Below, piece by piece: positions 10,959 to 19,347 of a stretch of DNA of 64,000 bases. The notes beneath the pieces were generated by a model. That model saw only the letters and a list, made by a program, of their open reading frames with translations. It was not told the DNA's origin and did not search any database. A program made the translations under genes and the position numbers. Every line of letters begins with the position of its first letter. Position 1 is the stretch's first letter. This DNA is from Microbacterium radiodurans (GTDB taxonomy: Bacteria > Actinomycetota > Actinomycetes > Actinomycetales > Microbacteriaceae), in contig NZ_VYRZ01000002.1 of assembly GCF_008710705.1 (NCBI RefSeq), positions 248,001 through 312,000 on the forward strand, given 5' to 3'.

Positions 10959-11999
10959 ATGACCGCGACCCCCGTCGAACTGGGCCTCGATACGTTCGGA
11001 GACGTCACCCGTGGCGCAACGGGCGAGCTCCTCAGCGATGCCGAGACCATCCGGAACGTCGTCGACCAGGCGGTCATCGCCGACGAGGTGGGCCTGGCCT
11101 TCTTCGGGGTGGGCGAGCACCACCGGCGGGAGTTCGCCGTGTCGAGCCCCGAGATCGTGCTGGCCGCCGCGGCATCCCGGACGAGCAACATCCACCTCGG
11201 CACCGCCGTCACCGTTCTCTCGAGCGATGACCCGGTGCGGCTCTACGAGCGCTTCGCGACGCTGGATGCGGTCTCCGGCGGTCGCGCCGAGGTCATCCTC
11301 GGTCGTGGATCGTTCACCGAGTCCTTTCCGCTCTTCGGGTTCGATCTCGCCGACTACGAGGAGCTGTTCGAGGAGCGTCTCGATCTGTTCGGGATGCTGC
11401 GTTCCGAGCAGCCGGTGACCTGGCAGGGGCGGACGCGACCGGCTCTCAGCGGTGCGGATGTCTTTCCCAAGACCGAGAACGGCCTCCGGACCTGGATCGG
11501 GGTCGGCGGGTCTCCCGAGTCGGTCGTGCGCACGGCGCACCACGGCTACGGGCTCCTCCTCGCGATCATCGGGGGAGCGGCCGCCCGGTTCCGGCCCTAT
11601 GTCGACCTCTTCCACCGCACACGCGCGGCGATGGGCGCCGAGCTGCTTCCGGTGGGCGTCCACTCGCCCGGTCATGTCGCGGACAGCGACGAGCAGGCGT
11701 GGGAGGAGCTCTATTCCGCGATGAAGGCGAACCGCGACGCCATCGGGGCCGAGCGCGGCTGGCCGCCGTACTCCCGTCTGCAGTTCCAGCACGATCTGGG
11801 GCCCGAGGGGTCCGTCTACGCCGGATCTCCGGAGACCGTCGCGAAGAAGGTGGCGGCGACGGTGCGCACCCTCGGCCTCGACCGTTTCGACCTGAAGTTC
11901 TCGAACGGCACGCTCGCCCACGAGAAGATGCTGCGCTCGATCGAGCTCTACGGCACACGCGTGGCACCCCTCGTTTACGACATGCTCGCCGACGACTGA
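10959..11999 (+). CDS. LLM-class flavin-dependent oxidoreductase (luciferase-like)
   Basis: The protein has 346 residues from this start. It is a TIM-barrel FMN or F420 oxidoreductase of the bacterial luciferase-like family, shown by GVGEHHRREFAVSSPEI near the N terminus and VSGGRAEVILGRGS in the middle (about residue 110). Subgroup and substrate cannot be assigned. I chose the ATG at 10959 because AAAGG (10947-10951) lies seven bases before it. The earlier in-frame ATG at 10944 has no such site and would add five residues. Confidence 0.85.
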   Translation: MTATPVELGLDTFGDVTRGATGELLSDAETIRNVVDQAVIADEVGLAFFGVGEHHRREFAVSSPEIVLAAAASRTSNIHLGTAVTVLSSDDPVRLYERFATLDAVSGGRAEVILGRGSFTESFPLFGFDLADYEELFEERLDLFGMLRSEQPVTWQGRTRPALSGADVFPKTENGLRTWIGVGGSPESVVRTAHHGYGLLLAIIGGAAARFRPYVDLFHRTRAAMGAELLPVGVHSPGHVADSDEQAWEELYSAMKANRDAIGAERGWPPYSRLQFQHDLGPEGSVYAGSPETVAKKVAATVRTLGLDRFDLKFSNGTLAHEKMLRSIELYGTRVAPLVYDMLADD

Positions 12000-12044
12000 C
12001 GGGCGCGTCGGGCGCCCTTGGCACGCCGGGCGGCGCCGGATCAA

Positions 12045-12050
12045 TAGGCT
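12045..12050 (+). promoter_or_regulatory. -10 box of the MFS gene (TAGGCT), leaderless
   Basis: TAGGCT lies six bases before the ATG at 12057. Confidence 0.6.
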
Positions 12051-12056
12051 GGTGCG

Positions 12057-13424
12057 ATGACCGATACCGCGACCCCCACGGTGGGGCGCCGACTCGACGA
12101 CCTGCCCTTCGGCCGACGCCATCTCAAGGTCCTCACCGGCTCGGGGCTCGGCTGGGCACTCGACGCGATGGACGTCGGGCTCATCTCCTTCGTCATCACC
12201 GCGCTCATCGCGGAGTGGTCGCTCGACACCACGCAGGCGTCCTGGATCGCATCCGCCGGCTTCGCCGGGATGGCTGTGGGGGCGAGCGTCGGAGGACTGC
12301 TCGCCGACCGCTTCGGCCGACGCTCGATCTTCGCGGTCACGCTCCTGATCTACGGTGTGGCGACCGGCGCGAGCGCCCTCGTGGGCGGACTCGCGGTCCT
12401 GCTCGTTCTCCGCTTCCTCGTGGGGCTCGGCCTCGGTGCCGAGCTGCCGGTGGCGAGCACCTACGTGAGCGAGTTCGCGCCGGCGCGCATCCGCGGTCGC
12501 GTCATCGTGATCCTCGAAGCTTTCTGGGCCGTCGGATGGACGGCCGCGGCGCTCATCGGGTACTTCGTCATCCCGAACGTCGACGGCGGGTGGCGCTGGG
12601 CTCTCGTCATCGGAGCAATCCCCGCCGTGTACGCGATCGTCGTCCGCTGGGGACTTCCGGAGTCCGCGCGCTGGCTCGAACGCCAGGGACGGCGCGACGA
12701 AGCGGATGCGGTCGTCCGCTCGTTCGAGGCGGACTCCGGCGCGGCGAGCTCCGCACCCCCGGTCCACGACGCGCATCCCGACGAGGCGTCGGCGAGTCGC
12801 CCCGCTCCCGCGGCGGTCTCCACCGGTGATCGCCTGCGCTCGCTGTGGTCGGGGGAGTTCCGCGTGCGGACGGCCTGTCTGTGGCTCGTCTGGTTCTGCG
12901 TGAACTTCTCCTACTACGGTGCCTTCATCTGGATCCCGACCATCCTGTACTCGCAGGGATACGACCTCGTCCGCTCGTTCGGCTTCACGCTGATCATCAC
13001 GCTCGCGCAGCTTCCCGGGTACGCCGTCGCCGCGTGGCTGATCGAGGTGTGGGGACGTCGTGCGACCCTGTCGGTGTTCCTGGTCGGGTCGGCCGGCGCC
13101 GCCGTCGTGTTCGGCACGGCGACGACCGAACCCGTGATCATCGCTTCGGGCATGGCGCTGTCGTTCTTCAACCTCGGCGCCTGGGGCGCACTGTACGCCG
13201 TGACCCCCGAGATGTATCCGACGTCGCTGCGCGGCACCGGGGCCGGGTGGGCGGCGGGTGCCGGACGCATCGCGTCGATCCTCGCACCGCTCAGCGTGCC
13301 GCCGCTGCTGGCAGTCGGTGGCGCCCCCCTCCTCTTCGTGGTGTTCGCGGTGTTCTTCGCCGGCGCGGCTCTGGGCGCGTGGGGACTCGTCGACCGGAAG
13401 GGAATGCAGCTCGATGAACGCTGA
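12057..13424 (+). CDS. MFS transporter (sugar/aromatic acid symporter type)
   Basis: The 455-residue protein has about 12 hydrophobic segments and a hydrophilic central loop near residues 220-260. The signature between helices 2 and 3 is GGLLADRFGRRS, and RFLVGLGLGAELPVASTYVSEFAP in helix 4 to 5 resembles the sugar porter/AAHS families. It sits in the cytoplasmic membrane and is probably a proton symporter; the substrate is unknown. The stop overlaps the start of the next gene by 11 bases, so transporter and SGNH hydrolase are probably made together. Confidence 0.88.
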   Translation: MTDTATPTVGRRLDDLPFGRRHLKVLTGSGLGWALDAMDVGLISFVITALIAEWSLDTTQASWIASAGFAGMAVGASVGGLLADRFGRRSIFAVTLLIYGVATGASALVGGLAVLLVLRFLVGLGLGAELPVASTYVSEFAPARIRGRVIVILEAFWAVGWTAAALIGYFVIPNVDGGWRWALVIGAIPAVYAIVVRWGLPESARWLERQGRRDEADAVVRSFEADSGAASSAPPVHDAHPDEASASRPAPAAVSTGDRLRSLWSGEFRVRTACLWLVWFCVNFSYYGAFIWIPTILYSQGYDLVRSFGFTLIITLAQLPGYAVAAWLIEVWGRRATLSVFLVGSAGAAVVFGTATTEPVIIASGMALSFFNLGAWGALYAVTPEMYPTSLRGTGAGWAAGAGRIASILAPLSVPPLLAVGGAPLLFVVFAVFFAGAALGAWGLVDRKGMQLDER

Positions 13425-14193
13425 CACGCCGGCATCCGGCATCCGCTACGTCGCGATCGGCGATTCGTTCACGGAGGGCGTCGGCGACGAGCTCCCGGAC
13501 GGTGTCGTGCGAGGCTGGGCGGACCTCGTCGCGGCCGGATGGGCGGACTCGCTCGGTCGGCCGATCGAATACGCCAACCTCGCCATCCGCGGCAAGCTCG
13601 TTCGCCCCATCGTCGACGAGCAGCTGGAGGCGGCGCTCGCGCTCGAACCCACCCACCTGTCGTTCAACGGCGGTGGGAACGACATGCTGCGACCCCGCAC
13701 GTCGATCCGCGACATCACCGATGCCTTCGAGCAGGTCGCCGCGCGGTGCGCCGAGTCCGGCGTGCAGCTGATCCTGCTGTCGGGGGCGAACCCGTCGGCA
13801 CAGCTTCCGCTCGGCGGGCTCATCGGACGTCGCGGCGACGAGCTCTCTGCCGCGGTCCTCGAGCTCCTCGGCGATCGCGCAGGGGTCATCACCGCCCTCA
13901 ACTGGCCCGACCGGGCGCTGACGCATCCCTCGTTCTGGTCCGCTGATCGGCTTCACATGAACGCGCGCGGCCACCACCGGGTCGCGGCACGGGTTCTGAC
14001 CGCTCTGGAGGAGCAGGCGCCCGACGCGTGGTGGTCGCTGCCGGTCGCCGAAGCGGCGCCGGTGCTCGCCCGTGGCGAGTACTTCCGTGAGCACCTCGCT
14101 CCCTGGGTTCGTCGGCGTCTGACGGGCACGTCTTCGGGCGACGGCCGCCGGCCGAAGTTCGGAACCTGGGTCGAGGTCGCACCGACCACCTGA
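13414..14193 (+). CDS. SGNH/GDSL-family hydrolase (copy 1)
   Basis: The 259-residue protein has block I YVAIGDSFTEGVGDE (Ser in GDSF), block III SFNGGGNDML (Asn) and block V with Asp and His (WSADRLHMNARGHH). It is therefore an intact esterase/lipase of the SGNH superfamily. No signal peptide or membrane segment is visible, so it is likely cytoplasmic. The start is the ATG inside the end of the MFS gene; the open frame reaches further upstream, but that part is not protein-like. A paralogue lies at 40924-41775 with the same C-terminal APWVRRRL...SSGD pattern. The substrate is unknown. Confidence 0.85.
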   Translation: MNADTPASGIRYVAIGDSFTEGVGDELPDGVVRGWADLVAAGWADSLGRPIEYANLAIRGKLVRPIVDEQLEAALALEPTHLSFNGGGNDMLRPRTSIRDITDAFEQVAARCAESGVQLILLSGANPSAQLPLGGLIGRRGDELSAAVLELLGDRAGVITALNWPDRALTHPSFWSADRLHMNARGHHRVAARVLTALEEQAPDAWWSLPVAEAAPVLARGEYFREHLAPWVRRRLTGTSSGDGRRPKFGTWVEVAPTT

Positions 14194-14278
14194 GAGATTC
14201 CCGGCGCTCTGTCAAGCGGATGCGGGGACGCTCGCGGCCCCGCGATGATCGGTCCGTCCGACCAGAGAAGGAGTCGCC

Positions 14279-14539
14279 ATGAGCATTGGTGCAGGAATCG
14301 TCCTCTTCGTCATCGGCGCGATCCTCGCGTTCGCCGTCAACGTCGAGGTCGAATACGTGAATCTCGACCTCATCGGTTACATCCTGATGGGGGCCGGCGC
14401 TGTCGTCTTCGTGCTGGGCCTCGTGTTCATGGCGCGCCGCCGCCAGACCGACAGCGTCAGCCGCACCGCCGTCGATCCGGCCACCGGGCAGCGCGTGACG
14501 CGCAACAGCACGTCCACCTCCGGCGACCCGATGGTGTGA
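14279..14539 (+). CDS. Small DUF6458-type membrane protein
   Basis: The 86-residue protein has two predicted membrane helices (residues about 4-22 and 31-50) with a short loop. The positively charged tail begins ARRRQTD and then becomes polar. The opening MSIGAGIVLFVIGAILAFAV is characteristic of the actinobacterial DUF6458 family, whose function is unknown. A good GAAGGAG site lies seven bases before the ATG. The gene is convergent with the MFS gene at 14571, with 31 bases between. Confidence 0.8.
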   Translation: MSIGAGIVLFVIGAILAFAVNVEVEYVNLDLIGYILMGAGAVVFVLGLVFMARRRQTDSVSRTAVDPATGQRVTRNSTSTSGDPMV

Positions 14540-14570
14540 CCGGCGTTCGCCATGCGGCGGCCGCGGGACC

Positions 14571-15896
14571 TCAGCGCCGGGGCCGCCGCGGCGGATCCAT
14601 GCCGATCCGGATGCGGGTCTTCTTCCGTTCGATCGCGATGAACTTCCCGCCCAGCACCCATAGGGGAACCTGGGTGAGGAAGGCCAGTCGGAACGCGTCG
14701 AGTGTGTAGGTGGCGGGCGTTCCGGCGTTCTGCAGGTCCAGTGCCACGCCGATCGCGAAGACGGCGATGAGCGCCGCGAGGAAGCCGCCCGCGTTCGTCA
14801 CGCCGGTCGCGGTGCTCAGCCGGTGCGACGGATTGTGCGTCCGTGCGTGATCGAACGCGATCATGGATGCCGGCCCGCCGGTCGCGAGCGCTGCCATGAG
14901 CACAAGGAGCAGCCAGAGGGGCGCAGGCCCCGGCCAGACGACGACCGCGAGCCACGCCGACGCCTGTGCGGCGACCGCCGGCAGCACCAGCGCCTTCGAC
15001 CGCAGATGCGGCACGCGCCGCGACAGGTCGCCGATGATGGGGCCGAGCACCATTCCGGCACCGATGTAGAGCGTCGTGATGAGAGTGGCCTCGGCCTGAC
15101 TGCGTCCTTCACCCGCGGTGAGGAACGGGATGCCCCACAGCAGGATGAATGCGGTTCCCGCGAACGGCGTCGTGAAGTGCGACCAGAAGGCGAGCCGCGT
15201 TCCCGGGTGCGCCCAGGCCGCACGGATGCCGACGCCGGTGTCGATGCTCGACGTGACGACGCGGATGGCGCCGGTGTCGGTGTTGACCGACACGTCGGAC
15301 GCGACTTCGGGCGGGTGGTTGCGGATGATCAGGAAGACCAGAACGCCGAACAGCACGCAGAGGCCGGCGACGCTCCCGAAGGTGATCGTCCACGTCGTCG
15401 CGTGGAGGAGCGCCGAGAGGGGGATGACGGCGGCGAGCTGCCCGGCTTGACCGAGGATGCCGGTGAGTTGGACCATGACCGGCCCGCGCTGAGCGGGGAA
15501 CCAGGTCGCGACGAGGCGGAGCACGGCGGGGAAGATGGCGGCGTCGCCGGCGCCGAGCAGCATCCGCGCGAGGATCGCGACGCCGACACTGGGTGAGAGG
15601 GCCATGGTCACCTGCCCCGCGGCCATGAGCACCATCCCGATGGTCATGATGGGTCGAGACCCGTAACGGTCGAGCAGGACTCCGACCGGCAGCTGCATCC
15701 CTCCGTAGACCGCGAGCTGCACGACCGCGAACATCGAGAGCGTGGCGGCATCCGCCTGGAATCGCTCCGCCGCGTCCACGCCGACGGCGGCCAGCGAGGT
15801 GCGGTTGGTGACCGAGAGGACGTAGGCGGCGACGCCCGTTCCCCAGATCAGCCATGCGCGCAGCCCGGGGGAGTCGGTTCGCGCCACGGACGTCAC
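14571..15896 (-). CDS. MFS transporter
   Basis: The 441-residue protein has about 12 hydrophobic segments. The helix 2-3 signature is PVGVLLDRYGSRPIM, and an R-rich C-terminal tail (KKTRIRIGMDPPRRP) faces the cytoplasm. The opening TNRTSLAAVGVDAAERF resembles the nitrate/anion or oxalate-formate antiporter side of the superfamily, but the substrate is not clear. The GTG start follows a TAGCGT box by six bases. It is divergent from the amylosucrase gene; a transport role in sugar use is possible but unproved. Confidence 0.85.
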   Translation of the reverse strand: MTSVARTDSPGLRAWLIWGTGVAAYVLSVTNRTSLAAVGVDAAERFQADAATLSMFAVVQLAVYGGMQLPVGVLLDRYGSRPIMTIGMVLMAAGQVTMALSPSVGVAILARMLLGAGDAAIFPAVLRLVATWFPAQRGPVMVQLTGILGQAGQLAAVIPLSALLHATTWTITFGSVAGLCVLFGVLVFLIIRNHPPEVASDVSVNTDTGAIRVVTSSIDTGVGIRAAWAHPGTRLAFWSHFTTPFAGTAFILLWGIPFLTAGEGRSQAEATLITTLYIGAGMVLGPIIGDLSRRVPHLRSKALVLPAVAAQASAWLAVVVWPGPAPLWLLLVLMAALATGGPASMIAFDHARTHNPSHRLSTATGVTNAGGFLAALIAVFAIGVALDLQNAGTPATYTLDAFRLAFLTQVPLWVLGGKFIAIERKKTRIRIGMDPPRRPRR

Positions 15897-15902
15897 CCGA
15901 CA

Positions 15903-15908
15903 ACGCTA
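15903..15908 (-). promoter_or_regulatory. -10 box of the minus-strand MFS gene (TAGCGT), leaderless
   Basis: TAGCGT on the minus strand lies six bases before the GTG at 15896. Confidence 0.55.
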
Positions 15909-15926
15909 CTGCCGTCGGCCGAGGTG

Positions 15927-15958
15927 GAGCATCTGAGATGATGCACGGATGAGCATCT
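15927..15958. promoter_or_regulatory. Possible operator ahead of the amylosucrase gene
   Basis: GAGCATCT occurs twice, 24 bases apart (15927 and 15951). The first copy is part of a perfect inverted repeat GCATC-N6-GATGC (15929-15944). The repeats lie between divergent genes, 14 bases before the amylosucrase ATG. No matching regulator gene is adjacent. Confidence 0.3.
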
Positions 15959-15971
15959 CGGTGACGCCGGC

Positions 15972-17870
15972 ATGAGCGCCCTCTCGAGTTTCGCCGTGGA
16001 CGCGGAGCGCATCGCGACGGCGGTCATGAGACGGCCCGCTCCCCAGGATCCGACCGTCTTCGACCGCCTCGAGGAGGAGCTGCCCCGCCTTCACGCGCTC
16101 TTCGCGCAGCTGTACGGCGACCGCTCCGATGCCGCGGAGGCGCTCGAGGGACTCGTGCGTCTCGCGCTCGACGCGAACGACGCCCGCAGCGTGGATCTCC
16201 GCGCGCTCGACGCCCGGCGGAACGCCGATCCGGAATGGTTCCAGGACCCGGCGATGGTCGGCGGCGTCTGCTACGTCGACCGCTATGCCGGGGGCCTGGA
16301 GGGCGTGCGCGCGTCCATTCCGTACTTCCGGGAGCTCGGCCTCACCTACCTGCACCTCATGCCGCTCTTCCGCAGCCCCGAGGGGAACAACTACGGCGGC
16401 TACGCGGTGTCGGACTACCGCGAGATCGATCCCGCGCTCGGCACCATGGCCGATCTGCGCGCCCTCGCCGAGGAGCTTCGCTCGAACGGCATCTCGCTCG
16501 TCCTGGACTTCATTTTCAACCACACCTCCGACGAGCACTCCTGGGCTCGACGAGCCGTCGCCGGGGAGCGGGGCTACGAGGATTTCTACCTGATCTTCCC
16601 CGATCGCGAGATGCCCGACGCGTACGAGCGCACCACGCGCGAGATCTTCCCCGACGATCACCCGGGCTCGTTCGTCCAGCTCGAGGACGGGCGCTGGATC
16701 TGGGCGACGTTCTACCGCTTCCAGTGGGACCTCAACTACGCCAACCCGGCCGTCTTCGCCGCGATGGCGGGGGAGATGCTGTTCCTGGCGAATCAGGGCG
16801 TCGAGATCCTCCGCATGGACGCCGTCGCCTTCATCTGGAAGCGGCTCGGCACGCCCTGCGAGTCGCTTCCCGAGGCGCACCTGCTGCTCCAGGCGTTCAA
16901 CGCGGTCCTCCGCATCGCCGCGCCGGCCGTGGTCTTCAAGTCCGAGGCGATCGTGCACCCCGACGAGGTCATGGACTACATCTCGCCGGGGGAGTGCCGG
17001 CTGTCCTACAACCCTCTGCAGATGGCGCTGACCTGGGAGGCTCTCGCCACCCGCGACGCGCGCCTCCTGCAGAAGGCCCTGGACGAACGGCACGCCTTGC
17101 CCGCCGGGACCGCCTGGGTCAACTACGTCCGCAGCCACGACGACATCGGCTGGACCTTCGCCGACGAGGATGCCGCTGAACTCGGGATCGTCGGCGGCCC
17201 GCACCGCGCGTTCCTGAACCGGTTCTACGTGGGGCGATTCGACGGCTCGTTCTCACGGGGAGTCCCGTTCCAGGAGAACCCGCGCACCGGCGACGCCCGC
17301 ATCGCGGGCACCACCGCGTCGCTCGCCGGCGTCGAGGCCGGGGACGGCGGCGGCGAGGATCGCGTCGTGCTCGCTCACGCGCTCGCGATGTCGACCGGCG
17401 GCATCCCGCTGCTCTACCTCGGAGACGAGGTCGGGCAGCTCAACGACTACTCGTATCTCGACGATCCCGATCGGAGCACGGACAGTCGCTGGGTGCATCG
17501 GCCGGTTCGGCCGTCCGCGGCATACGCAGCGCGCCGCGACGAGGGCACCGCGGCCGGGCGCATCTACGGCAGGCTCTCCCACCTTCTTCGCGTGAGGCGT
17601 GACACCCCGGAGTTCGGAGGCAACGAGCTCGTGCCGTTCCACGCTCCGCATCCGTCGGTCGTCGGATTCACGCGACCGGCGGGTGACGGGGAAGCCGTCC
17701 TCGTCCTCGGGAACGTTGGCGACCACGAGGTCGGCATCCCCGTGGAGACCTTCGGAGCGTGGGAGACGTCCGCGTGGGATCTCGTCTCGGGTCGCCGCCG
17801 CGACCTGGACGGTGGTCTGACCATTCCGGCTCACGGATTCGCCTGGCTGCGAGTCCGCGCGCGGAGCTAG
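15972..17870 (+). CDS. Amylosucrase (GH13 subfamily 4)
   Basis: The 632-residue enzyme should use sucrose to extend alpha-1,4-glucan and release fructose. It matches Neisseria polysaccharea amylosucrase (636 residues) along its whole length. The helical N-terminal domain ends with DARRNADPEWF (80-90). The barrel contains LVLDFIFNHTSDEH (177-189), nucleophile Asp283 in ILRMDAVAFIWK, acid/base Glu325 in FKSEAIVHPD and HDD (389-391) in VRSHDDIGWTFADEDA. A C-terminal beta domain follows. No signal peptide is seen. No sucrose transporter, hydrolase or regulator is adjacent. The ATG has no clear ribosome binding site. Confidence 0.92.
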   Translation: MSALSSFAVDAERIATAVMRRPAPQDPTVFDRLEEELPRLHALFAQLYGDRSDAAEALEGLVRLALDANDARSVDLRALDARRNADPEWFQDPAMVGGVCYVDRYAGGLEGVRASIPYFRELGLTYLHLMPLFRSPEGNNYGGYAVSDYREIDPALGTMADLRALAEELRSNGISLVLDFIFNHTSDEHSWARRAVAGERGYEDFYLIFPDREMPDAYERTTREIFPDDHPGSFVQLEDGRWIWATFYRFQWDLNYANPAVFAAMAGEMLFLANQGVEILRMDAVAFIWKRLGTPCESLPEAHLLLQAFNAVLRIAAPAVVFKSEAIVHPDEVMDYISPGECRLSYNPLQMALTWEALATRDARLLQKALDERHALPAGTAWVNYVRSHDDIGWTFADEDAAELGIVGGPHRAFLNRFYVGRFDGSFSRGVPFQENPRTGDARIAGTTASLAGVEAGDGGGEDRVVLAHALAMSTGGIPLLYLGDEVGQLNDYSYLDDPDRSTDSRWVHRPVRPSAAYAARRDEGTAAGRIYGRLSHLLRVRRDTPEFGGNELVPFHAPHPSVVGFTRPAGDGEAVLVLGNVGDHEVGIPVETFGAWETSAWDLVSGRRRDLDGGLTIPAHGFAWLRVRARS

Positions 17871-17903
17871 CGCCGGGCACACGACGTCGAGGACGTCGGA
17901 CGC

Positions 17904-18194
17904 TCAGGCGAGGGTGAACCGGCCGGCGCCGAACGGCAGGACGGGCGCGCGGTAGATGACGCGTCCGGTCGTCGCAGGCGCGAGCGTCGTGACGGCCTCG
18001 CCGAACCGCCAACCGCGGGCGAAGAGGAAGACCCGCAGCTCGACGGGTTCGGTCGCCGACACCCGCCACGTACCCGAACCCCACTGCGTCGGCTGTCCGT
18101 TGCCGCCGATCACGAGTGTCGGCCGAACGCCGGCCCACAGTGCGAGGCGGGGACGACGGAGGATCAACTCGATCCTTCTGTGATCATCGGGCAT
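17904..18194 (-). CDS. Hypothetical protein, 96 residues
   Basis: I do not recognise this protein. It is short, probably mostly beta-strand, with alternating hydrophobic residues (TWRVSATEPVELRVFLFARGWRFGEA) and a Thr/Pro-rich C-terminal half. It has no membrane segment, signal peptide or cysteine. I chose the ATG at 18194 because a TACGCT box lies five bases upstream; the frame is open 29 codons further, but that stretch is not protein-like. It faces the AEC transporter gene divergently and converges on the amylosucrase gene. Confidence 0.6.
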   Translation of the reverse strand: MPDDHRRIELILRRPRLALWAGVRPTLVIGGNGQPTQWGSGTWRVSATEPVELRVFLFARGWRFGEAVTTLAPATTGRVIYRAPVLPFGAGRFTLA

Positions 18195-18199
18195 GCTCG

Positions 18200-18205
18200 A
18201 GCGTA
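18200..18205 (-). promoter_or_regulatory. -10 box of the 96-residue protein gene (TACGCT), leaderless
   Basis: TACGCT on the minus strand lies five bases before the ATG at 18194. Confidence 0.45.
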
Positions 18206-18320
18206 TCGCGACGTCGGGCGCGAGAGAGCGGCTCAGCGCCCAACCTGACATAATGTGCATTATCGGCGCACCCGGAACCACCGGGCGTCAGACGCGTACG
18301 CCACCGGACGATCGGCGTCC

Positions 18321-18326
18321 TAGGCT
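18321..18326 (+). promoter_or_regulatory. -10 box of the AEC transporter gene (TAGGCT), leaderless
   Basis: TAGGCT lies seven bases before GTG 18334. It overrules an upstream in-frame ATG at 18193, whose extra 47 residues are not membrane-like. Confidence 0.55.
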
Positions 18327-18333
18327 CGATGAC

Positions 18334-19251
18334 GTGCAGGTGCTCACGGGATTCGTCGTCGTCGGAGTGGCGATCGTCCTGGGGTACGTCATCGGACGCA
18401 TCGATCTGCTGGGCCCGCACGGACGACCCGTTCTGGCGCGGCTGATCTTCTTCGTCCTGTCGCCGTTCCTCATGTTCGTCGTGCTCTCGCAGGCCGACGT
18501 CTCGACGCTGTTCTCGGCGCTGCTGCCGGTCTCGGCTCTCGCGGCGGCGGCCGCGTTCCTCGTGTACGCCGCCATCGCCCGTCTCGTCTGGAGACGCTCC
18601 GTCGGCGCGACGCTGATCGGGATGCTGTCGGCCGGTCAGGTGAACTCGAACAACATCGGCATCCCGCTGTCGCTGTATCTGCTGGGCTCAGCGGCGCTGT
18701 CGGCTCCCGTCATCCTCCTGCAGCTCGTCGTGTTCACGCCCATCACGATGGCGATCCTCGAGGCGGTCACCACGGGGCAGCGACGCCCGCTGCCGATCCT
18801 GCGGCGGACGTTCACCAACCCGATCGTCATCGCGAGCATCAGCGGCGTCCTGGTATCGGTCAGCGGGCTGACCCTTCCGCCGATCGTGCTCGATCCACTG
18901 ACCCTCGTGGCCGATGCCACCGTGCCGGTCCTGCTCATCTCCTACGGCATGTCGCTGCACGGTCAGCGCGTGCTCTCGACAACGGGCCACCGGCGCGACG
19001 TCCTCCTCGCGAGCGCGCTCAAACTGCTCGTCATGCCCGTCGTCGCCTGGGCGATCGCCCGCTTCGGCTTCGCCCTCTCCCCCGCGGAGGTGCTCGCGGT
19101 CACGGTGCTCGCGGCGCTGCCGACCGCGCAGAACGTCTTCAACTTCGCGCAACGGTACGAGATCGGCGAAACCGTCGCGCGCGACACCGTCTTCGTCACC
19201 ACGGTCGGATGCGTCCCCGTGCTTCTCGCCGTGACGGTCGTTCTCGGCTGA
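18334..19251 (+). CDS. AEC family transporter (auxin efflux carrier type)
   Basis: The 305-residue membrane protein has about ten hydrophobic helices in two halves. The pattern GQVNSNNIGIPLSLYLLG in the first half and LAALPTAQNVFNFAQRY in the second are the unwound-helix segments typical of AEC permeases, which carry small carboxylates in bacteria. It has no N-terminal domain when started at the GTG. The substrate is not determinable. It is the only gene of its unit. Confidence 0.85.
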   Translation: MQVLTGFVVVGVAIVLGYVIGRIDLLGPHGRPVLARLIFFVLSPFLMFVVLSQADVSTLFSALLPVSALAAAAAFLVYAAIARLVWRRSVGATLIGMLSAGQVNSNNIGIPLSLYLLGSAALSAPVILLQLVVFTPITMAILEAVTTGQRRPLPILRRTFTNPIVIASISGVLVSVSGLTLPPIVLDPLTLVADATVPVLLISYGMSLHGQRVLSTTGHRRDVLLASALKLLVMPVVAWAIARFGFALSPAEVLAVTVLAALPTAQNVFNFAQRYEIGETVARDTVFVTTVGCVPVLLAVTVVLG

Positions 19252-19347
19252 ACCCCGAGATGGCTGGCGGCATCCGAGCGTCTCCACTAGCTTTGAGCCG
19301 ACTCGGACTCCGTCGCCGAGATCGCCCTGACAGAGAGGACGCCGATC

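Noticed and set aside
10026..13442. Long open frame on the minus strand opposite the DUF885, LLM and MFS genes
   Set aside because: Composition is Arg/His/Glu-rich without domains. The plus-strand genes have clear family motifs and promoters.
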